DNA from: Desulfofundulus australicus DSM 11792
Lineage (GTDB): Bacteria; Bacillota; Desulfotomaculia; Desulfotomaculales; Desulfovirgulaceae
Direction of reading: 5' to 3'
Assembly: GCF_900129285.1 (NCBI RefSeq)
Contig: NZ_FQUW01000011.1
Location: forward strand, 1 to 64,000
Length of the DNA stretch: 64,000 nt
Under the pieces are notes generated by a model. The model saw nothing but the letters and a program-made list of their open reading frames with translations. It was not told where the DNA came from and did not search any database. Made by a program: the position numbers and the translations under genes. This document shows, one piece after another, positions 31,667-41,794 of this stretch (position 1 is the first letter of the stretch; each line of letters opens with the position of its first letter).

Positions 31667-32557
31667 TTACCCCCGGGGAAAAAGATACACCGCAGCCGGT
31701 TTTCCCGGAACTTTATTTCCCTTTACCTCCTGGAGGTAATTAAAAAGCTGCTCTTTGGTCCGGGGAAGGGGTAAACCTTCGGGCAGCCATCCCTTGCGGC
31801 TCAGCTGTTCAAAAACCTCCACCAGCCAGGGACGGGACAGATCACTCTGCCGCAAAAGCTGTTCGTTGCCAAAAACTTCACCGGGCAGCCCTTCTCCCAC
31901 AACGGTACCGCAGCTCATCACATAGACATAGTCAGCCCATGAGTAGGCCAGGTCCACATCATGGGTGGCCAGGACCACTGTAGCACCCTGCCGGTTGATC
32001 CGGTCGAAAAGTTCCATTACCTGGCCGGCATGCAGCGGGTCCAGGCCGGCCGTGGGTTCATCACAGATCAACACCTGCGGTTCCATGGCCAGGACGCCGG
32101 CAAGACAAACCCGTTTCTTCTGGCCGTAACTCAGCAGGTGGGTGGGCTTATCCTTCAGGCCGGTAATCTCCGTGGCCTCCATAGCCGCTTCCACCCGGCG
32201 TAACACTTCCTCCCGGGACAAACCCAGGTTCAGCGGGCCAAAAGCAATCTCCTGGACCACACTGGCCGAAAAAAGCTGCATATCGGGGTCCTGAAAAACG
32301 ATCCCCACGTTCCTGCGCAGCTCCATCAATGAGCGATGGTCATAGCGCACCGGCCGTCCGTTGAACAGCACCTGCCCCCTCCCGGGACGCAGTATACCAT
32401 TGAAATGCAAGAAAATAGTAGTTTTACCGGCCCCGTTGGAGCCCAGCACAGCTATTTTTTTTCCTCTTTCAATGGCCATTGTAGCTCCCCGCAGGGCGGT
32501 CGTTCCATCGGAATAGGTAAAATGAACATCCCGGGCTTCCAGTATATTTTCCTTCAA
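31667..32557 (-). CDS. cbiO: Cobalt ECF transporter ATP-binding protein
   Basis: 296 residues from TTG at 32557, which overlaps the cbiQ stop (TTGA) and has GGAGGTGG upstream; the longer frame runs inside cbiQ and is rejected. Walker A GSNGAGKTT, Q-loop region VGIVFQDPDMQLFS, signature LSYGQKKR and Walker B VLICDEPTAGLD are present. It powers cobalt uptake with CbiM, CbiN and CbiQ. The C-terminal 60 residues extend past the ATPase core. Confidence 0.93.
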   Translation of the reverse strand: MKENILEARDVHFTYSDGTTALRGATMAIERGKKIAVLGSNGAGKTTIFLHFNGILRPGRGQVLFNGRPVRYDHRSLMELRRNVGIVFQDPDMQLFSASVVQEIAFGPLNLGLSREEVLRRVEAAMEATEITGLKDKPTHLLSYGQKKRVCLAGVLAMEPQVLICDEPTAGLDPLHAGQVMELFDRINRQGATVVLATHDVDLAYSWADYVYVMSCGTVVGEGLPGEVFGNEQLLRQSDLSRPWLVEVFEQLSRKGWLPEGLPLPRTKEQLFNYLQEVKGNKVPGKPAAVYLFPRG

Positions 32558-33342
32558 ACAGGCCACCTCCAGGTCACCAGGACCAGAACCAGCAGGGTTA
32601 GATCCACCAGGGCAATCAGGACCAGGTGCTTTGCAGAAACCGGGCGGGGTTCCTCCCACATCCTTATCTCCCCTGTATAGCCCCTGGCCAGCAGGGCGGT
32701 ATAAAGGGCCCGGGAACGGTGGTATGACCGGGCAAAAAGGTTGGCTACCAGCTGGGCCATTGACCGGAAAGAAGTCCTGATGCCGGCATAACCGCAGCGG
32801 GAACCCTGGGAAACATACATCATCCCGGCCGTTTCCATGATTACGAAGATAAAACGGTAGATCAGGCCCATCATCTCCACCAGCAGGGCGGGTACCCTCA
32901 GCCGGTGCAGGATGGAGATAATCTCCACCATGGGGGTAGTCAGGGATAAAAAGTACAGGCAGGATACCGCCCCCAGGGACTTGGTAAAAATCAGGGCTGC
33001 TTGATTTAATGCGGGCCCGGTCACTCCCAGGGTAACACCTCCGATAACAAGTCCGTAAACAGCGGGATTGGCCCCCCGGGAGATGGTCAGGGTAACGGCC
33101 AGCAGGCCGGCCACCAGGAAACCCAGGGGAAGGAACAGCAGCCGGAAGTAAAAGCGAGCCGGTACGCGGGCAACCATGATTACTGCTGCCGCCGCCAGGC
33201 AGGTAACCAGCAGCGGTACCAGGACGGTTGATGCAGCCAGGCAGATAAACATGGTCAGAATGGCAAAGGCAAATTTTTCACCGGGGTGCACGTGGCGCAG
33301 TCTGCTGGTATAAGCATACTGGTCAATCCTGAACAACGGCAT
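32554..33342 (-). CDS. cbiQ: Cobalt ECF transporter transmembrane protein
   Basis: 262 residues with five to six hydrophobic segments and the family coupling motif near ALYTALLARGYTGEIR (A-R-G pattern). It couples CbiO ATPases to CbiM. It overlaps the 3' end of cbiN by about 20 bases. Confidence 0.92.
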   Translation of the reverse strand: MPLFRIDQYAYTSRLRHVHPGEKFAFAILTMFICLAASTVLVPLLVTCLAAAAVIMVARVPARFYFRLLFLPLGFLVAGLLAVTLTISRGANPAVYGLVIGGVTLGVTGPALNQAALIFTKSLGAVSCLYFLSLTTPMVEIISILHRLRVPALLVEMMGLIYRFIFVIMETAGMMYVSQGSRCGYAGIRTSFRSMAQLVANLFARSYHRSRALYTALLARGYTGEIRMWEEPRPVSAKHLVLIALVDLTLLVLVLVTWRWPV

Positions 33343-33661
33343 CCCTCTCTTTTATCGTTCCCCGCCGGCTTTCCTGCCCGGTACCCTGTTCCCTGCGGCC
33401 CCGGTAGAATCCGATGAAATAGCCGATAAATCCGGCACCCAGCGCTGCCTGCAGGGCAAAAAGCAGACTTTCAATTTCCCCGCTGGGCGGCTCCCATACG
33501 GATTTGAACCAGGGCTGGTAATCCGGCTGCAGTTCTCCAATCACCTCTTCGGCCTGCTCATCGGCCCCTCCAAATTCAGCATTTTTATTTACCAGGAGAG
33601 GGAAAACAGCCAGAGCCAGAACAACCAGAATTAGCAGCAGGTTCTTTAAACCGGCCTTCAT
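33323..33661 (-). CDS. cbiN: Cobalt transport accessory protein
   Basis: 112 residues from ATG at 33661. Two membrane helices (about 5-25 and 65-85) flank an exported loop with the family pattern EFGGADEQAEEVI and YQPWF. It assists metal loading of CbiM. The GTG two codons upstream overlaps the cbiM stop and is an alternative start. Confidence 0.92.
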   Translation of the reverse strand: MKAGLKNLLLILVVLALAVFPLLVNKNAEFGGADEQAEEVIGELQPDYQPWFKSVWEPPSGEIESLLFALQAALGAGFIGYFIGFYRGRREQGTGQESRRGTIKERDAVVQD

Positions 33662-33663
33662 CT

Positions 33664-34407
33664 TCACACCCCCCGGGATAAAACTCGCAACTGTTCCAGT
33701 TCCTGGCGGTTATGGGCCAGCAGAAAGTTAAAAACAATAATGGTCAGGATCCCTTCGCTGACAGCCAGCGGCACCTGGGTTATGGCAAAGATGCCCATAA
33801 ACTTGACCATGGCTGCCATTACTCCCCCGTCAGGGGCGGGAAAAGCCAGGGCCAGCTGTACGGAGGTGGTAACATAGGTCAGGAGATCGCCCAAAAAGGC
33901 GGCCAGAAACACCGACAGCCAGCGGGGTAAAGACAGCCTCTCCCCCAACCGGTATATGGCATAGGCTGCCAGCGGGCCGACCACCGCCATGGAAAAGGTG
34001 TTGGCTCCCAGCGTGGTCAGGCCCCCATGGGCCAGCAGGACCGCCTGAAAGAGCAGCACAATGAAGCCGAGAACACACATTACCCAAGGGCCAAAAAGTA
34101 TGGCTCCCAGACCCACTCCGGTGGGGTGAGAACAGCTGCCGGTAACGGAAGGGAGTTTCAACGCCGAAAGCACAAAAGCAAAGGCACCGGCCAGCCCCAG
34201 GAGCATTTTTACCCCCGGATCGACTTTTACGGCCTTCTGGATGGACAGCAGGCCGGCAATGAAGAAGGGCAGGGTCAGGGCATACCAGAACAGGCTCCAT
34301 TTTAAAGGAAGAAATCCTTCCATTATGTGCATAGCCCAGGCATTTTGCTGGGGAAAGCAGAGGAGCAGGAGAAGGGCAAATATAAGGGTACATGTCCGCC
34401 TTTTCAT
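33664..34407 (-). CDS. cbiM: Cobalt ECF transporter substrate-capture protein
   Basis: 247 residues from ATG at 34407 (GGGAGGG upstream). A signal peptide ends ...QQNAWA before [12 protein letters not shown]; in this family the N-terminal Met-His of the mature protein takes part in Co(II) binding. Six to seven membrane segments follow with [18 protein letters not shown]. It is first in cbiMNQO. The leader holds a cobalamin riboswitch and a second structured element. Confidence 0.94.
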   Translation of the reverse strand: MKRRTCTLIFALLLLLCFPQQNAWAMHIMEGFLPLKWSLFWYALTLPFFIAGLLSIQKAVKVDPGVKMLLGLAGAFAFVLSALKLPSVTGSCSHPTGVGLGAILFGPWVMCVLGFIVLLFQAVLLAHGGLTTLGANTFSMAVVGPLAAYAIYRLGERLSLPRWLSVFLAAFLGDLLTYVTTSVQLALAFPAPDGGVMAAMVKFMGIFAITQVPLAVSEGILTIIVFNFLLAHNRQELEQLRVLSRGV

Positions 34408-34459
34408 CAGCATCCCTCCCGTAGCAAGGTAACCGTTTAACAGGCGTCCAACCGGTACA

Positions 34460-34488
34460 TGAAAACCCCCGGATCACTTCCGGGGGTT
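34460..34488 (-). terminator. Terminator-like hairpin in front of cbiM
   Basis: AACCCCCGGA pairs with TCCGGGGGTT (34479-34488 with 34464-34473), then TTC. An upstream CCGGGGG (34519-34525) could pair with the 5' arm as an antiterminator. The T run is short. Confidence 0.5.
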
Positions 34489-34543
34489 ACAAACACAAAA
34501 AGGACATGCTGCACCGCTCCCCCGGTTCAGGATAACGAGGAGT

Positions 34544-34666
34544 GGAATAGGCATGCCCCTGGCTGCCCACGGATCATGGCCCCTCCAAGTCACCCAGTTG
34601 GAAGAGCTCTCCGGGCAGTGGACTGGAACCTTTAAGCTTTATCCCTCGGGATAAAGCACCTATTCC
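34544..34666 (-). ncRNA. Candidate structured leader RNA, cobalamin-riboswitch-like
   Basis: Seen on the minus strand: closing stem GGAATAGG/CCTATTCC (34659-34666 with 34544-34551), a 9-10 bp hairpin GCTTTATCC/GGATAAAGC (34636-34657), and a CTGCCC/GGGCAG stem (34613-34618 with 34563-34568) with an inner TCCAA/TTGGA stem. The 3' end CATGATCCGTGGGCAGCC followed by AGGGGCATGCC recalls the B12 box, and the 5' end has GGTGC, but the cobalamin core with GCCACTG is missing. It lies between the cobalamin riboswitch terminator and cbiM. It may be a degenerate or variant cobalamin element, or another metal/tetrapyrrole sensor. Confidence 0.5.
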
Positions 34667-34690
34667 CGGTATATAAATGGAAAATCTATA

Positions 34691-34728
34691 GGAAAATTAA
34701 TAACCCCTGCTAGTCCGGGTGCAGGGGT
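34691..34728 (-). terminator. Terminator of the cobalamin riboswitch
   Basis: ACCCCTGC/GCAGGGGT stem with a 10-base loop (34703-34728), followed by TATTAATTTT. An upstream GGTGAA can pair with TTCACC overlapping the stem base, a possible antiterminator. Confidence 0.7.
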
Positions 34729-34788
34729 GAAGACGCCGTCTTTAACTCTTTCACCTCCCCATGGACCGTAGGTACAAACGGTGAAATA

Positions 34789-34968
34789 GAACGGGCAGGT
34801 TTCCTGGCTCATGGATCATCGCTTTAACCACGCCTTCCCAACCGGACACCGGCCAATGCAGGTGCCCGACCAGTGGCATTGTGTGGCCAGCTCCCCATTC
34901 ACAGTGGCGGCACCGCGTCAGATTTGCACTGACTTCCCTCTATCCCTTGAAAAAGGGAGCACCCGTTC
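34789..34968 (-). ncRNA. Cobalamin riboswitch
   Basis: Minus strand: P1 AACGGG/CCCGTT closes the element; GGGTGCTCCC near the 5' end, then AAGTCAGTGCAAATCTGACGC, GCCGCCACTGTGA, TGCCACTGG, GGTTGGGAAGGCG, and the B12 box GAGCCAGGAAACCTGCC (34794-34811). This is the classical adenosylcobalamin-class core. It should repress cbiMNQO when B12 is plentiful through the terminator downstream. Confidence 0.93.
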
Positions 34969-34986
34969 AATTATTCAATTGCCTAA

Positions 34987-35015
34987 ATTATAACACAACA
35001 GGCATATGCTGTCCA
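34987..35015 (-). promoter_or_regulatory. Sigma-A promoter of the cbiMNQO leader
   Basis: TGGACA (35010-35015), 17-base spacer, TATAAT (34987-34992), about 20 bases before the riboswitch. Confidence 0.7.
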
Positions 35016-35020
35016 GAAGG

Positions 35021-35062
35021 ATGCTGGAAAAATGAAATGGCCCTGCCTTTCGAGGCAGGACC
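35021..35062 (-). terminator. groEL terminator
   Basis: GGTCCTGCCT / AGGCAGGGCC stem with CGAA tetraloop, followed by ATTTCATTTTT on the minus strand, 18 bases after the groEL stop. Confidence 0.8.
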
Positions 35063-35079
35063 GCTTATTTTCCCGGCAA

Positions 35080-36720
<1,641 letters not shown>

Positions 36721-36758
36721 TCAGATATTTAATTACGTCTCCTTCCACCAGCAAAAAC

Positions 36759-37049
36759 CTACTTTTCAATAACCCCAAGGATGTCAGCTTCCCGCATGAT
36801 CAGGTATTCTTCGTCATCTATCTTGACCTCATTACCGGCATATTTGGAGAACAGGACCCTGTCCCCCACCTTGAGGTCAACAGGTACACGGGTGCCATTA
36901 TCCAGCAGGCGACCGGGACCTACCGCAACTACTTCCCCTTCCTGGGGCTTCTCCTTGGCGGTTTCAGGCAGCACAATGCCCCCCTTGGTCTTTTCCTCGC
37001 TGGGCAGCGGCTTGACAACCACCCGTTCACCCAATGGCCTGATTTTCAC
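36759..37049 (-). CDS. groES: Co-chaperonin 10 kDa subunit
   Basis: 96 residues: [23 protein letters not shown] at the N-terminus with the mobile loop, and [25 protein letters not shown]. It caps GroEL. The ribosome site AAGGAGGGG is strong. Confidence 0.97.
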   Translation of the reverse strand: MKIRPLGERVVVKPLPSEEKTKGGIVLPETAKEKPQEGEVVAVGPGRLLDNGTRVPVDLKVGDRVLFSKYAGNEVKIDDEEYLIMREADILGVIEK

Positions 37050-37088
37050 CTAAAACCCCTCCTTAAATAGAGTTTGTTTTCTTTATTG

Positions 37089-37115
37089 TTAGCACTCATT
37101 TAAACTGAGTGCTAA
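37089..37115 (-). promoter_or_regulatory. CIRCE operator (HrcA binding site)
   Basis: TTAGCACTC - nine bases - GAGTGCTAA, the exact consensus, between the groES promoter and start. Confidence 0.97.
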
Positions 37116-37127
37116 TACCCAAGTACT

Positions 37128-37157
37128 ATAATATAAAGGGGGAATGATTAAAAGCAA
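37128..37157 (-). promoter_or_regulatory. groESL promoter
   Basis: TTGCTT (37152-37157), 18-base spacer, TATTAT (37128-37133), immediately upstream of CIRCE. The remaining AT-rich stretch to 37396 holds nothing I can assign. Confidence 0.55.
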
Positions 37158-37396
37158 CTTTTCTCCATGGACCTAATCCCCCTTGTAAACCTTTTAAAGG
37201 AAATTATCCGACTTTATCTCTCATTTTCTCCCTCCGACAAGCTATTATCGCGAATTCCTGTCCAAACATTTCTTGACCTTTCTAGAAACATTTTCCCCAT
37301 AAGAAAAATGGTTTATACATGCAAAATTAATTAAGTATACCAGCTCGTTTTTAAGGAAGCTGTGTACCGGCCGCAGGTTTTTACCGCGACAACCCC

Positions 37397-37888
37397 TTAA
37401 TCCGCCCCGCACTCACCGCCCCTGCCGGTAAGTATTTCCAGACCATGGGAAAGTGCCGGCAGAATTACTTCCAGGCATTCCCTCACCGCCCGGGCGCTGC
37501 CCGGCAGGTTGATGATGAGCGTTTGGTGCCTGATGCCCGCTGCAGCCCGGCTGAGCATGGCCCGGGGTGTTTTCTTGAGACTTTCCAGCCGCATTACCTC
37601 GGGAATACCCGGCACCTCCCGCTGAATAACCGCCCGGGTTGCCTCGGGGGTGTTGTCCCGCGGGGCAAAGCCCGTGCCGCCAGTGGTCAGGATGAGGTCC
37701 AGCTTCTCCTGGTCGACCATTTTAATAAGCGTTTCTTTCAGGACATCCAGATCATCGGGCACAATATAGTAAGATACCACTTCCCCCCCGATACCGGCTA
37801 TCATCTCGCGTATCACCCCGGAACTTCTATCCTCCCTTTCACCCCGGGAACCTTTATCGCTGGCTGTTAGGATACCAACCCGCCACAT
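37397..37888 (-). CDS. mogA: Molybdenum cofactor biosynthesis protein, MogA/MoaB family
   Basis: 163 residues from ATG at 37888 (GGAGGTG upstream). The molybdopterin-binding motif LILTTGGTGFAPRDNTPEAT and the downstream LINLPGSARAV are typical. It adenylates molybdopterin before metal insertion by MoeA. It is divergent from fdhD, another Mo/W-enzyme maturation gene. MogA versus MoaB cannot be separated by eye. Confidence 0.9.
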   Translation of the reverse strand: MWRVGILTASDKGSRGEREDRSSGVIREMIAGIGGEVVSYYIVPDDLDVLKETLIKMVDQEKLDLILTTGGTGFAPRDNTPEATRAVIQREVPGIPEVMRLESLKKTPRAMLSRAAAGIRHQTLIINLPGSARAVRECLEVILPALSHGLEILTGRGGECGAD

Positions 37889-37997
37889 GGACTTCACCTC
37901 CAGTATAGTCAGAACAAGATAATCACGTCTTTTTCAGTTGAAGCATTAAACCGGTTAAAGATAAAATAGTGGTAATGAGCTGCAGGAGGTTAAACCA

Positions 37998-38789
37998 ATG
38001 GCCATATCCGAAACCACTACCGTTACCGTTAAAAAAGTCATCGGCGGCCGTGTGACAACCGTTGAAGATGAAGTGGCCCGGGAAGTTCCGGTCACCATCT
38101 TTTTAAACGACGAAGAACTGGTTACCCTGGTCTGTTCCCCCGGCCACCTGGAAGAACTGGCAGTAGGCTTTCTGTGCTCCGAAGGCATCCTTCAAGAGCG
38201 CGCGGACTTGAAAGAAGTTTTCATCCGCCCTGAAGAAGGCCTGATCTGGGTGGAAACTACCCGGCCCGTCCCCGCCCGCAGGCAATTTTTAAAGCGCTAC
38301 ATTACCACCTGCTGCGGGCGGGGACGTTCCACCTTTTATTTTGTCAACGATGCCCGGGGCATATCACCGGTAACCTCGTCCCTGGCCGTCAGGGGCAGTA
38401 CAATCCTCGAATTCAGCCGGGAGCTGGGAAAAATGGCCGCCCTGTTTCAAACCACCGGCGGCACCCACAGCGCGGCCCTTTATTCCGCAAACCAGCGCCT
38501 TCTGCTTTACGAGGACATCGGCCGTCACAACGCCGTGGATAAAATCTTCGGCCGCGCTTTCCTGGATGGAATGGCTTTAAAGGATAAACTCCTGGTCTTC
38601 AGCGGCCGCGTTTCCTCGGAAATCCTGATCAAAGTGGCCCGCATGGGCATCCCTGTAATTGTGGCCCGGGGGGCGCCTACCGGCCTGGCCCTGGAAATGG
38701 CCCGGGAAACCGGCGTTACCGTTGTGGGATTTGCCAGGGAAGGCAGAATGAATATTTACACCTGCCCGGAACGAATTCTTTTCCCTTAA
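37998..38789 (+). CDS. fdhD: Formate dehydrogenase accessory sulfurtransferase
   Basis: 263 residues. HLEELAVGFLCSEGIL, the Cys pair in TTCCGRGRST near residue 112, TGGTHSAALY and EDIGRHNAVDKIFG are diagnostic. FdhD passes sulfur from a desulfurase to the Mo/W-bisMGD cofactor of formate dehydrogenase. The ribosome site is GGAGG. Its stop overlaps that of the convergent small gene in TTAA. Confidence 0.96.
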   Translation: MAISETTTVTVKKVIGGRVTTVEDEVAREVPVTIFLNDEELVTLVCSPGHLEELAVGFLCSEGILQERADLKEVFIRPEEGLIWVETTRPVPARRQFLKRYITTCCGRGRSTFYFVNDARGISPVTSSLAVRGSTILEFSRELGKMAALFQTTGGTHSAALYSANQRLLLYEDIGRHNAVDKIFGRAFLDGMALKDKLLVFSGRVSSEILIKVARMGIPVIVARGAPTGLALEMARETGVTVVGFAREGRMNIYTCPERILFP

Positions 38790-38980
38790 AAGCAACCCAG
38801 TTCACAGGCTTTGATTTTGATTCCCAGGGCATCGCAGGCCGCGCCCACGACCCTTACCGGCACGTTCAGCTCCCCGGCCAGCCTGCGGGCTTCAGTACAG
38901 GTCAGCCGGCCGTCAACTGCAGCCTGCCTGACGGCTTCCAGAACCCGCGGCTCAACAGTTAAACTTTGTTTTTCTTTCAA
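38786..38980 (-). CDS. Small hypothetical protein with a helix-turn-helix look
   Basis: 64 residues. The middle, LTCTEARRLAGELNVPVRVVGAACD, has the A-x3-G spacing of a helix-turn-helix, and the end carries two Cys (KACELGCF). I do not recognise the family. It converges on fdhD with overlapping stops, and may be a small regulator of Mo-enzyme genes. The coding probability rests on codon pattern and a moderate ribosome site. Confidence 0.55.
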   Translation of the reverse strand: MKEKQSLTVEPRVLEAVRQAAVDGRLTCTEARRLAGELNVPVRVVGAACDALGIKIKACELGCF

Positions 38981-39014
38981 CTTTTATCCCTCCCTTGCTA
39001 CCTTCTAAAAGGAC

Positions 39015-39044
39015 ATTAAAAACCAGGCCTTCTTACGGCCTGGT
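39015..39044 (-). terminator. Ferredoxin gene terminator
   Basis: ACCAGGCC/GGCCTGGT stem, loop GTAAGAA, then TTTTTAA on the minus strand, 17 bases after the stop. Confidence 0.8.
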
Positions 39045-39060
39045 CTTAATATATCATATA

Positions 39061-39369
39061 TTACCCCTGGGCGGGAACAATGGCTCCCAGCTTGCACCGG
39101 GCCAGGCATTCACCGCAACGGATACACAGGGCCTGGTCAATGGAATGGGGCTCCTTTTTGTTGCCCGAAATGGCACCCGTTTCGCAGGCTTTGGTGCACA
39201 TCTGGCAGCCCTTACATTTTGCCGGATCCACCTTCAGGGCGGGAATCTCGACCCCGGCAGCCGCGGCCACCTCTTTCACTTTGGCTCCCGGTGGTATGAC
39301 AAGCTGCACACCGTTTAAAGTAATAACCACTTCTTTTTGTTGCTTTCTGGCTTCGGCCATCCTCCCCAT
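39061..39369 (-). CDS. Ferredoxin-like 2x[4Fe-4S] protein
   Basis: About 100 residues. An N-terminal segment ITLNGVQLVIPPGAKVKEVAAAAG resembles the start of 2Fe-2S ferredoxin/NuoG-type domains but lacks its cysteines. Two clusters follow: CKGCQMCTKACE and CIRCGECLARCK. It is a cytosolic electron carrier; partner unknown. Either ATG at 39369 or 39360 is possible. Confidence 0.85.
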   Translation of the reverse strand: MGRMAEARKQQKEVVITLNGVQLVIPPGAKVKEVAAAAGVEIPALKVDPAKCKGCQMCTKACETGAISGNKKEPHSIDQALCIRCGECLARCKLGAIVPAQG

Positions 39370-39456
39370 CTCCCATGCAAAAGATTATTCTCAACTTTAA
39401 AATACTTTCTACAGGGGACGGCCGATCCCTCCCGCAGCACACAAAACTTATGAACA

Positions 39457-41085
39457 TTATTTCTTCTGCCGGGCCAGTTCTTCCTCCCGCAGGTAACGGC
39501 GCAGCACCTTACCCACAATGGTTTTGGGCAGGCTGTCCCTGAATTCCACCTGCCGCGGCACCTTGTAGGCCGCCAGTTTGCTGCGGCAGTACTGGATCAA
39601 TTCTTCTTCCGTTGCCGTCTGTCCCTGCTTTAACACCACAAAAGCTTTCACCGTTTCCCCCCGGTAGGGGTCGGGTATCCCGGCTACCACGGCTTCCTGA
39701 ACCTTGGGATGCTCAAATAAAACTTCTTCGACCTCGCGCGGGTAGATATTGAAGCCACCAGCCACAATCATATCCTTCTTGCGGTCCACAATGTAGAAAT
39801 AACCCTCCTCATCCATCCTGGCTATGTCCCCGGTATAAACCCAGCCGTCCCGCAGGGTACCGGCCGTCTCCTCCGGCATATTCCAGTAACCCTTCATCAC
39901 CTGGGGACCTTTAATGCAAAGTTCACCCGCTTCTCCGGGGGGCAATTCCCGCTCACCCGTTTCCACATCCACGATCTTGCACAGGGTATCGGGCAGGGGG
40001 AGGCCAATGCTGCCCACCTTGCGTTTTCCCCGCAGGGGGTTGCAATGGGTCACCGGGGAGGTCTCCGAAAGCCCGTAGCCCTCCACCAGGTAGCCGCCGG
40101 TCAGTTCTTCAAACTTTTCCGCCACCTCCACGGGCAGGGGTGCCGAACCGCTGATGCAGTACTTGATGGAGCGCACGTCATAATCTTTAATCCTGGGGTG
40201 ATTGTTAAAGGCCACGTACATGGTGGGAACGCCGGGGAAAAGGGTGGGCCGGTAAGTGTTTATACATTCAAGAACCTGGTTAATTTCAAACCGGGGCAGG
40301 ATGATCTGGGTGGCCGCAATGACCACCGCAAAGTTCATGGCCACAGTCATACCGTAAACGTGGAAAAAGGGAAGTACAGAAAGCACCCGCTCCTGACCGT
40401 ACTGGCAGCCGGTAAACCAGGCCACCACCTGCAGGGCGTTGGCCACCACATTGCGGTGGGTGAGCATGGCTCCTTTGGGTATGCCGGTGGTACCGCCGGT
40501 GTACTGAAGCACGGCCAGATCTTCCAGGGGGTCGATCTTTACCTCCGGGGGGCTGGGCGGGGCACCGGCCAGCATCTTTTCCGCCTGCAGGACATCCGGT
40601 TCGGCCGGATACTGGGACTGGCCCAGGCTGAACAATATTACGTGCTTTAAGGGAGTCACCCCACGAATTGCCTTAATACGGGGATAGAGGGCATCGTAAG
40701 CAATAATTACTTCCGCCCCCGAATCCACCAGGAGGTGCTCCAGTTCCCGCTCGGTATACATGGGATTTACCTGCACCACCACCGCCCCGATTTTCTGAAT
40801 GGCCATGTAACCGATTACGTACTGCGGGCAATTGGGCGACATAAGAGCCACCCGATCGCCCTTTTTAACGCCCAGATCCGCCAGGGCAGCGGCGAACCGG
40901 TGCACCATGCCCGCCAGGGTGCGGTAGTTGATCTCCACACCGGAGAAAATAATGGCCGTCCGGTCGGGCCAATCAGCTGCCGCCTGTTCCAGCAATTCAG
41001 GCATAGTTTTATCCGGATACTCCAGGGTTGGGGGCACGCCTTCCTCATAGAAGGACAGCCAGGGTAGTGTAACTTGCTGAGCCAT
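39457..41085 (-). CDS. fadD: Long-chain fatty-acid--CoA ligase
   Basis: 542 residues from ATG at 41085 (GGAGGATT upstream). ANL adenylating-enzyme motifs: YTGGTTGIPKGAMLTH (P-loop), VEGYGLSETSPVTH, YTGDIARMDEEGYFYIVDRKKDMI and the C-terminal PKTIVGKVLRR lysine motif. It activates carboxylic acids to CoA thioesters. It stands alone upstream of the ferredoxin gene; chain-length specificity is not visible. Confidence 0.9.
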   Translation of the reverse strand: MAQQVTLPWLSFYEEGVPPTLEYPDKTMPELLEQAAADWPDRTAIIFSGVEINYRTLAGMVHRFAAALADLGVKKGDRVALMSPNCPQYVIGYMAIQKIGAVVVQVNPMYTERELEHLLVDSGAEVIIAYDALYPRIKAIRGVTPLKHVILFSLGQSQYPAEPDVLQAEKMLAGAPPSPPEVKIDPLEDLAVLQYTGGTTGIPKGAMLTHRNVVANALQVVAWFTGCQYGQERVLSVLPFFHVYGMTVAMNFAVVIAATQIILPRFEINQVLECINTYRPTLFPGVPTMYVAFNNHPRIKDYDVRSIKYCISGSAPLPVEVAEKFEELTGGYLVEGYGLSETSPVTHCNPLRGKRKVGSIGLPLPDTLCKIVDVETGERELPPGEAGELCIKGPQVMKGYWNMPEETAGTLRDGWVYTGDIARMDEEGYFYIVDRKKDMIVAGGFNIYPREVEEVLFEHPKVQEAVVAGIPDPYRGETVKAFVVLKQGQTATEEELIQYCRSKLAAYKVPRQVEFRDSLPKTIVGKVLRRYLREEELARQKK

Positions 41086-41193
41086 GGAAATCCTCCCTCC
41101 TGACTTTAATAAATGATTATTCATTCAGCAAAATAGATGAAAAACCTTCTTTATATTTAAATATTTTTGACTTATATAAACAGTCCTCCCCTC

Positions 41194-41238
41194 TTTGGAA
41201 TTAATTTATTTGGAATTAATTTATTTGGAATTAATTTA
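41194..41238. repeat. Three tandem copies of a 15-bp AT-rich repeat
   Basis: TTTGGAATTAATTTA repeats exactly three times (41194-41208, 41209-41223, 41224-41238) in the gap between fadD and the guide-RNA-like remnant. Confidence 0.9.
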
Positions 41239-41310
41239 ATAGAATTCCACTGTTACATTATTTCACATTTCCTGCAAGATGCGTATCAAATCCCGGATGG
41301 TATACTGCTT

Positions 41311-41570
41311 GTGAATCTCCCCCGGGACAAGCCCGGAGGCTTCATCCCGGAGGTTTCTCATGTCATCGGAATGCTACCTGCTAAAGCGCAGGTCTTACGC
41401 TTTCCTCGTGAGCTACATCCCGGCACTTGCCGGGAAGGCCCGGTCCATGAGCGTCTACTACTCATCGTAGATACATCATGCCGTGACGCTTGAGCTTGTA
41501 TGCGCACCTGAACCTGGGGTGGTGCGGCCGCCGGGGGGCCTGGTTGGTCTGCCTGGGCTTTGCGGCGGTT
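41311..41570 (-). ncRNA. Putative orphan omega-RNA / right end of an IS605-type TnpB element
   Basis: On the minus strand: an AGCGTC/GACGCT stem (41450-41490), a CCCGGCA/TGCCGGG hairpin, a CCTGC/GCAGG hairpin, then a terminal CCTCCGGG/CCCGGGGGAG hairpin ending GATTCAC at 41311. This compact stem series ending in TTCAC resembles the 3' end of TnpB omega-RNAs, where the guide begins. No TnpB coding sequence is recognisable next to it, so it appears to be a remnant. The 5' limit is uncertain. A reading frame of about 85 codons on the plus strand here has no recognisable content. Confidence 0.4.
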
Positions 41571-41730
41571 CTTTCTACACTGATCGGCGTTACTTATCTT
41601 TTGCCCGTCTGCATAGCTACTAATCCTTTCGCGTTTACCGGAAGGTCCTATCCCGGGCGGACGCCATCAAAGAAGATGCTGTTGGAACCCGGGCCTGGTC
41701 GAACATTTCGATTGTGTGCCTGGCTTTCCC

Positions 41731-41759
41731 TTGACAAGGCCGTTTAAGGTAGATACGAT
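41731..41759 (+). promoter_or_regulatory. Promoter of the DUF4160/DUF2442 pair
   Basis: TTGACA (41731-41736), 17-base spacer, TACGAT (41754-41759), 36 bases before the start. Confidence 0.65.
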
Positions 41760-41794
41760 GTAAATATAATCATTCATAATATGGAAAGGGAAAA

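Noticed and set aside
41490-41747. An 85-codon plus-strand membrane-like frame
   Set aside because: It overlaps the guide-RNA-like remnant and has no ribosome site; hydrophobicity is explained by antisense composition.
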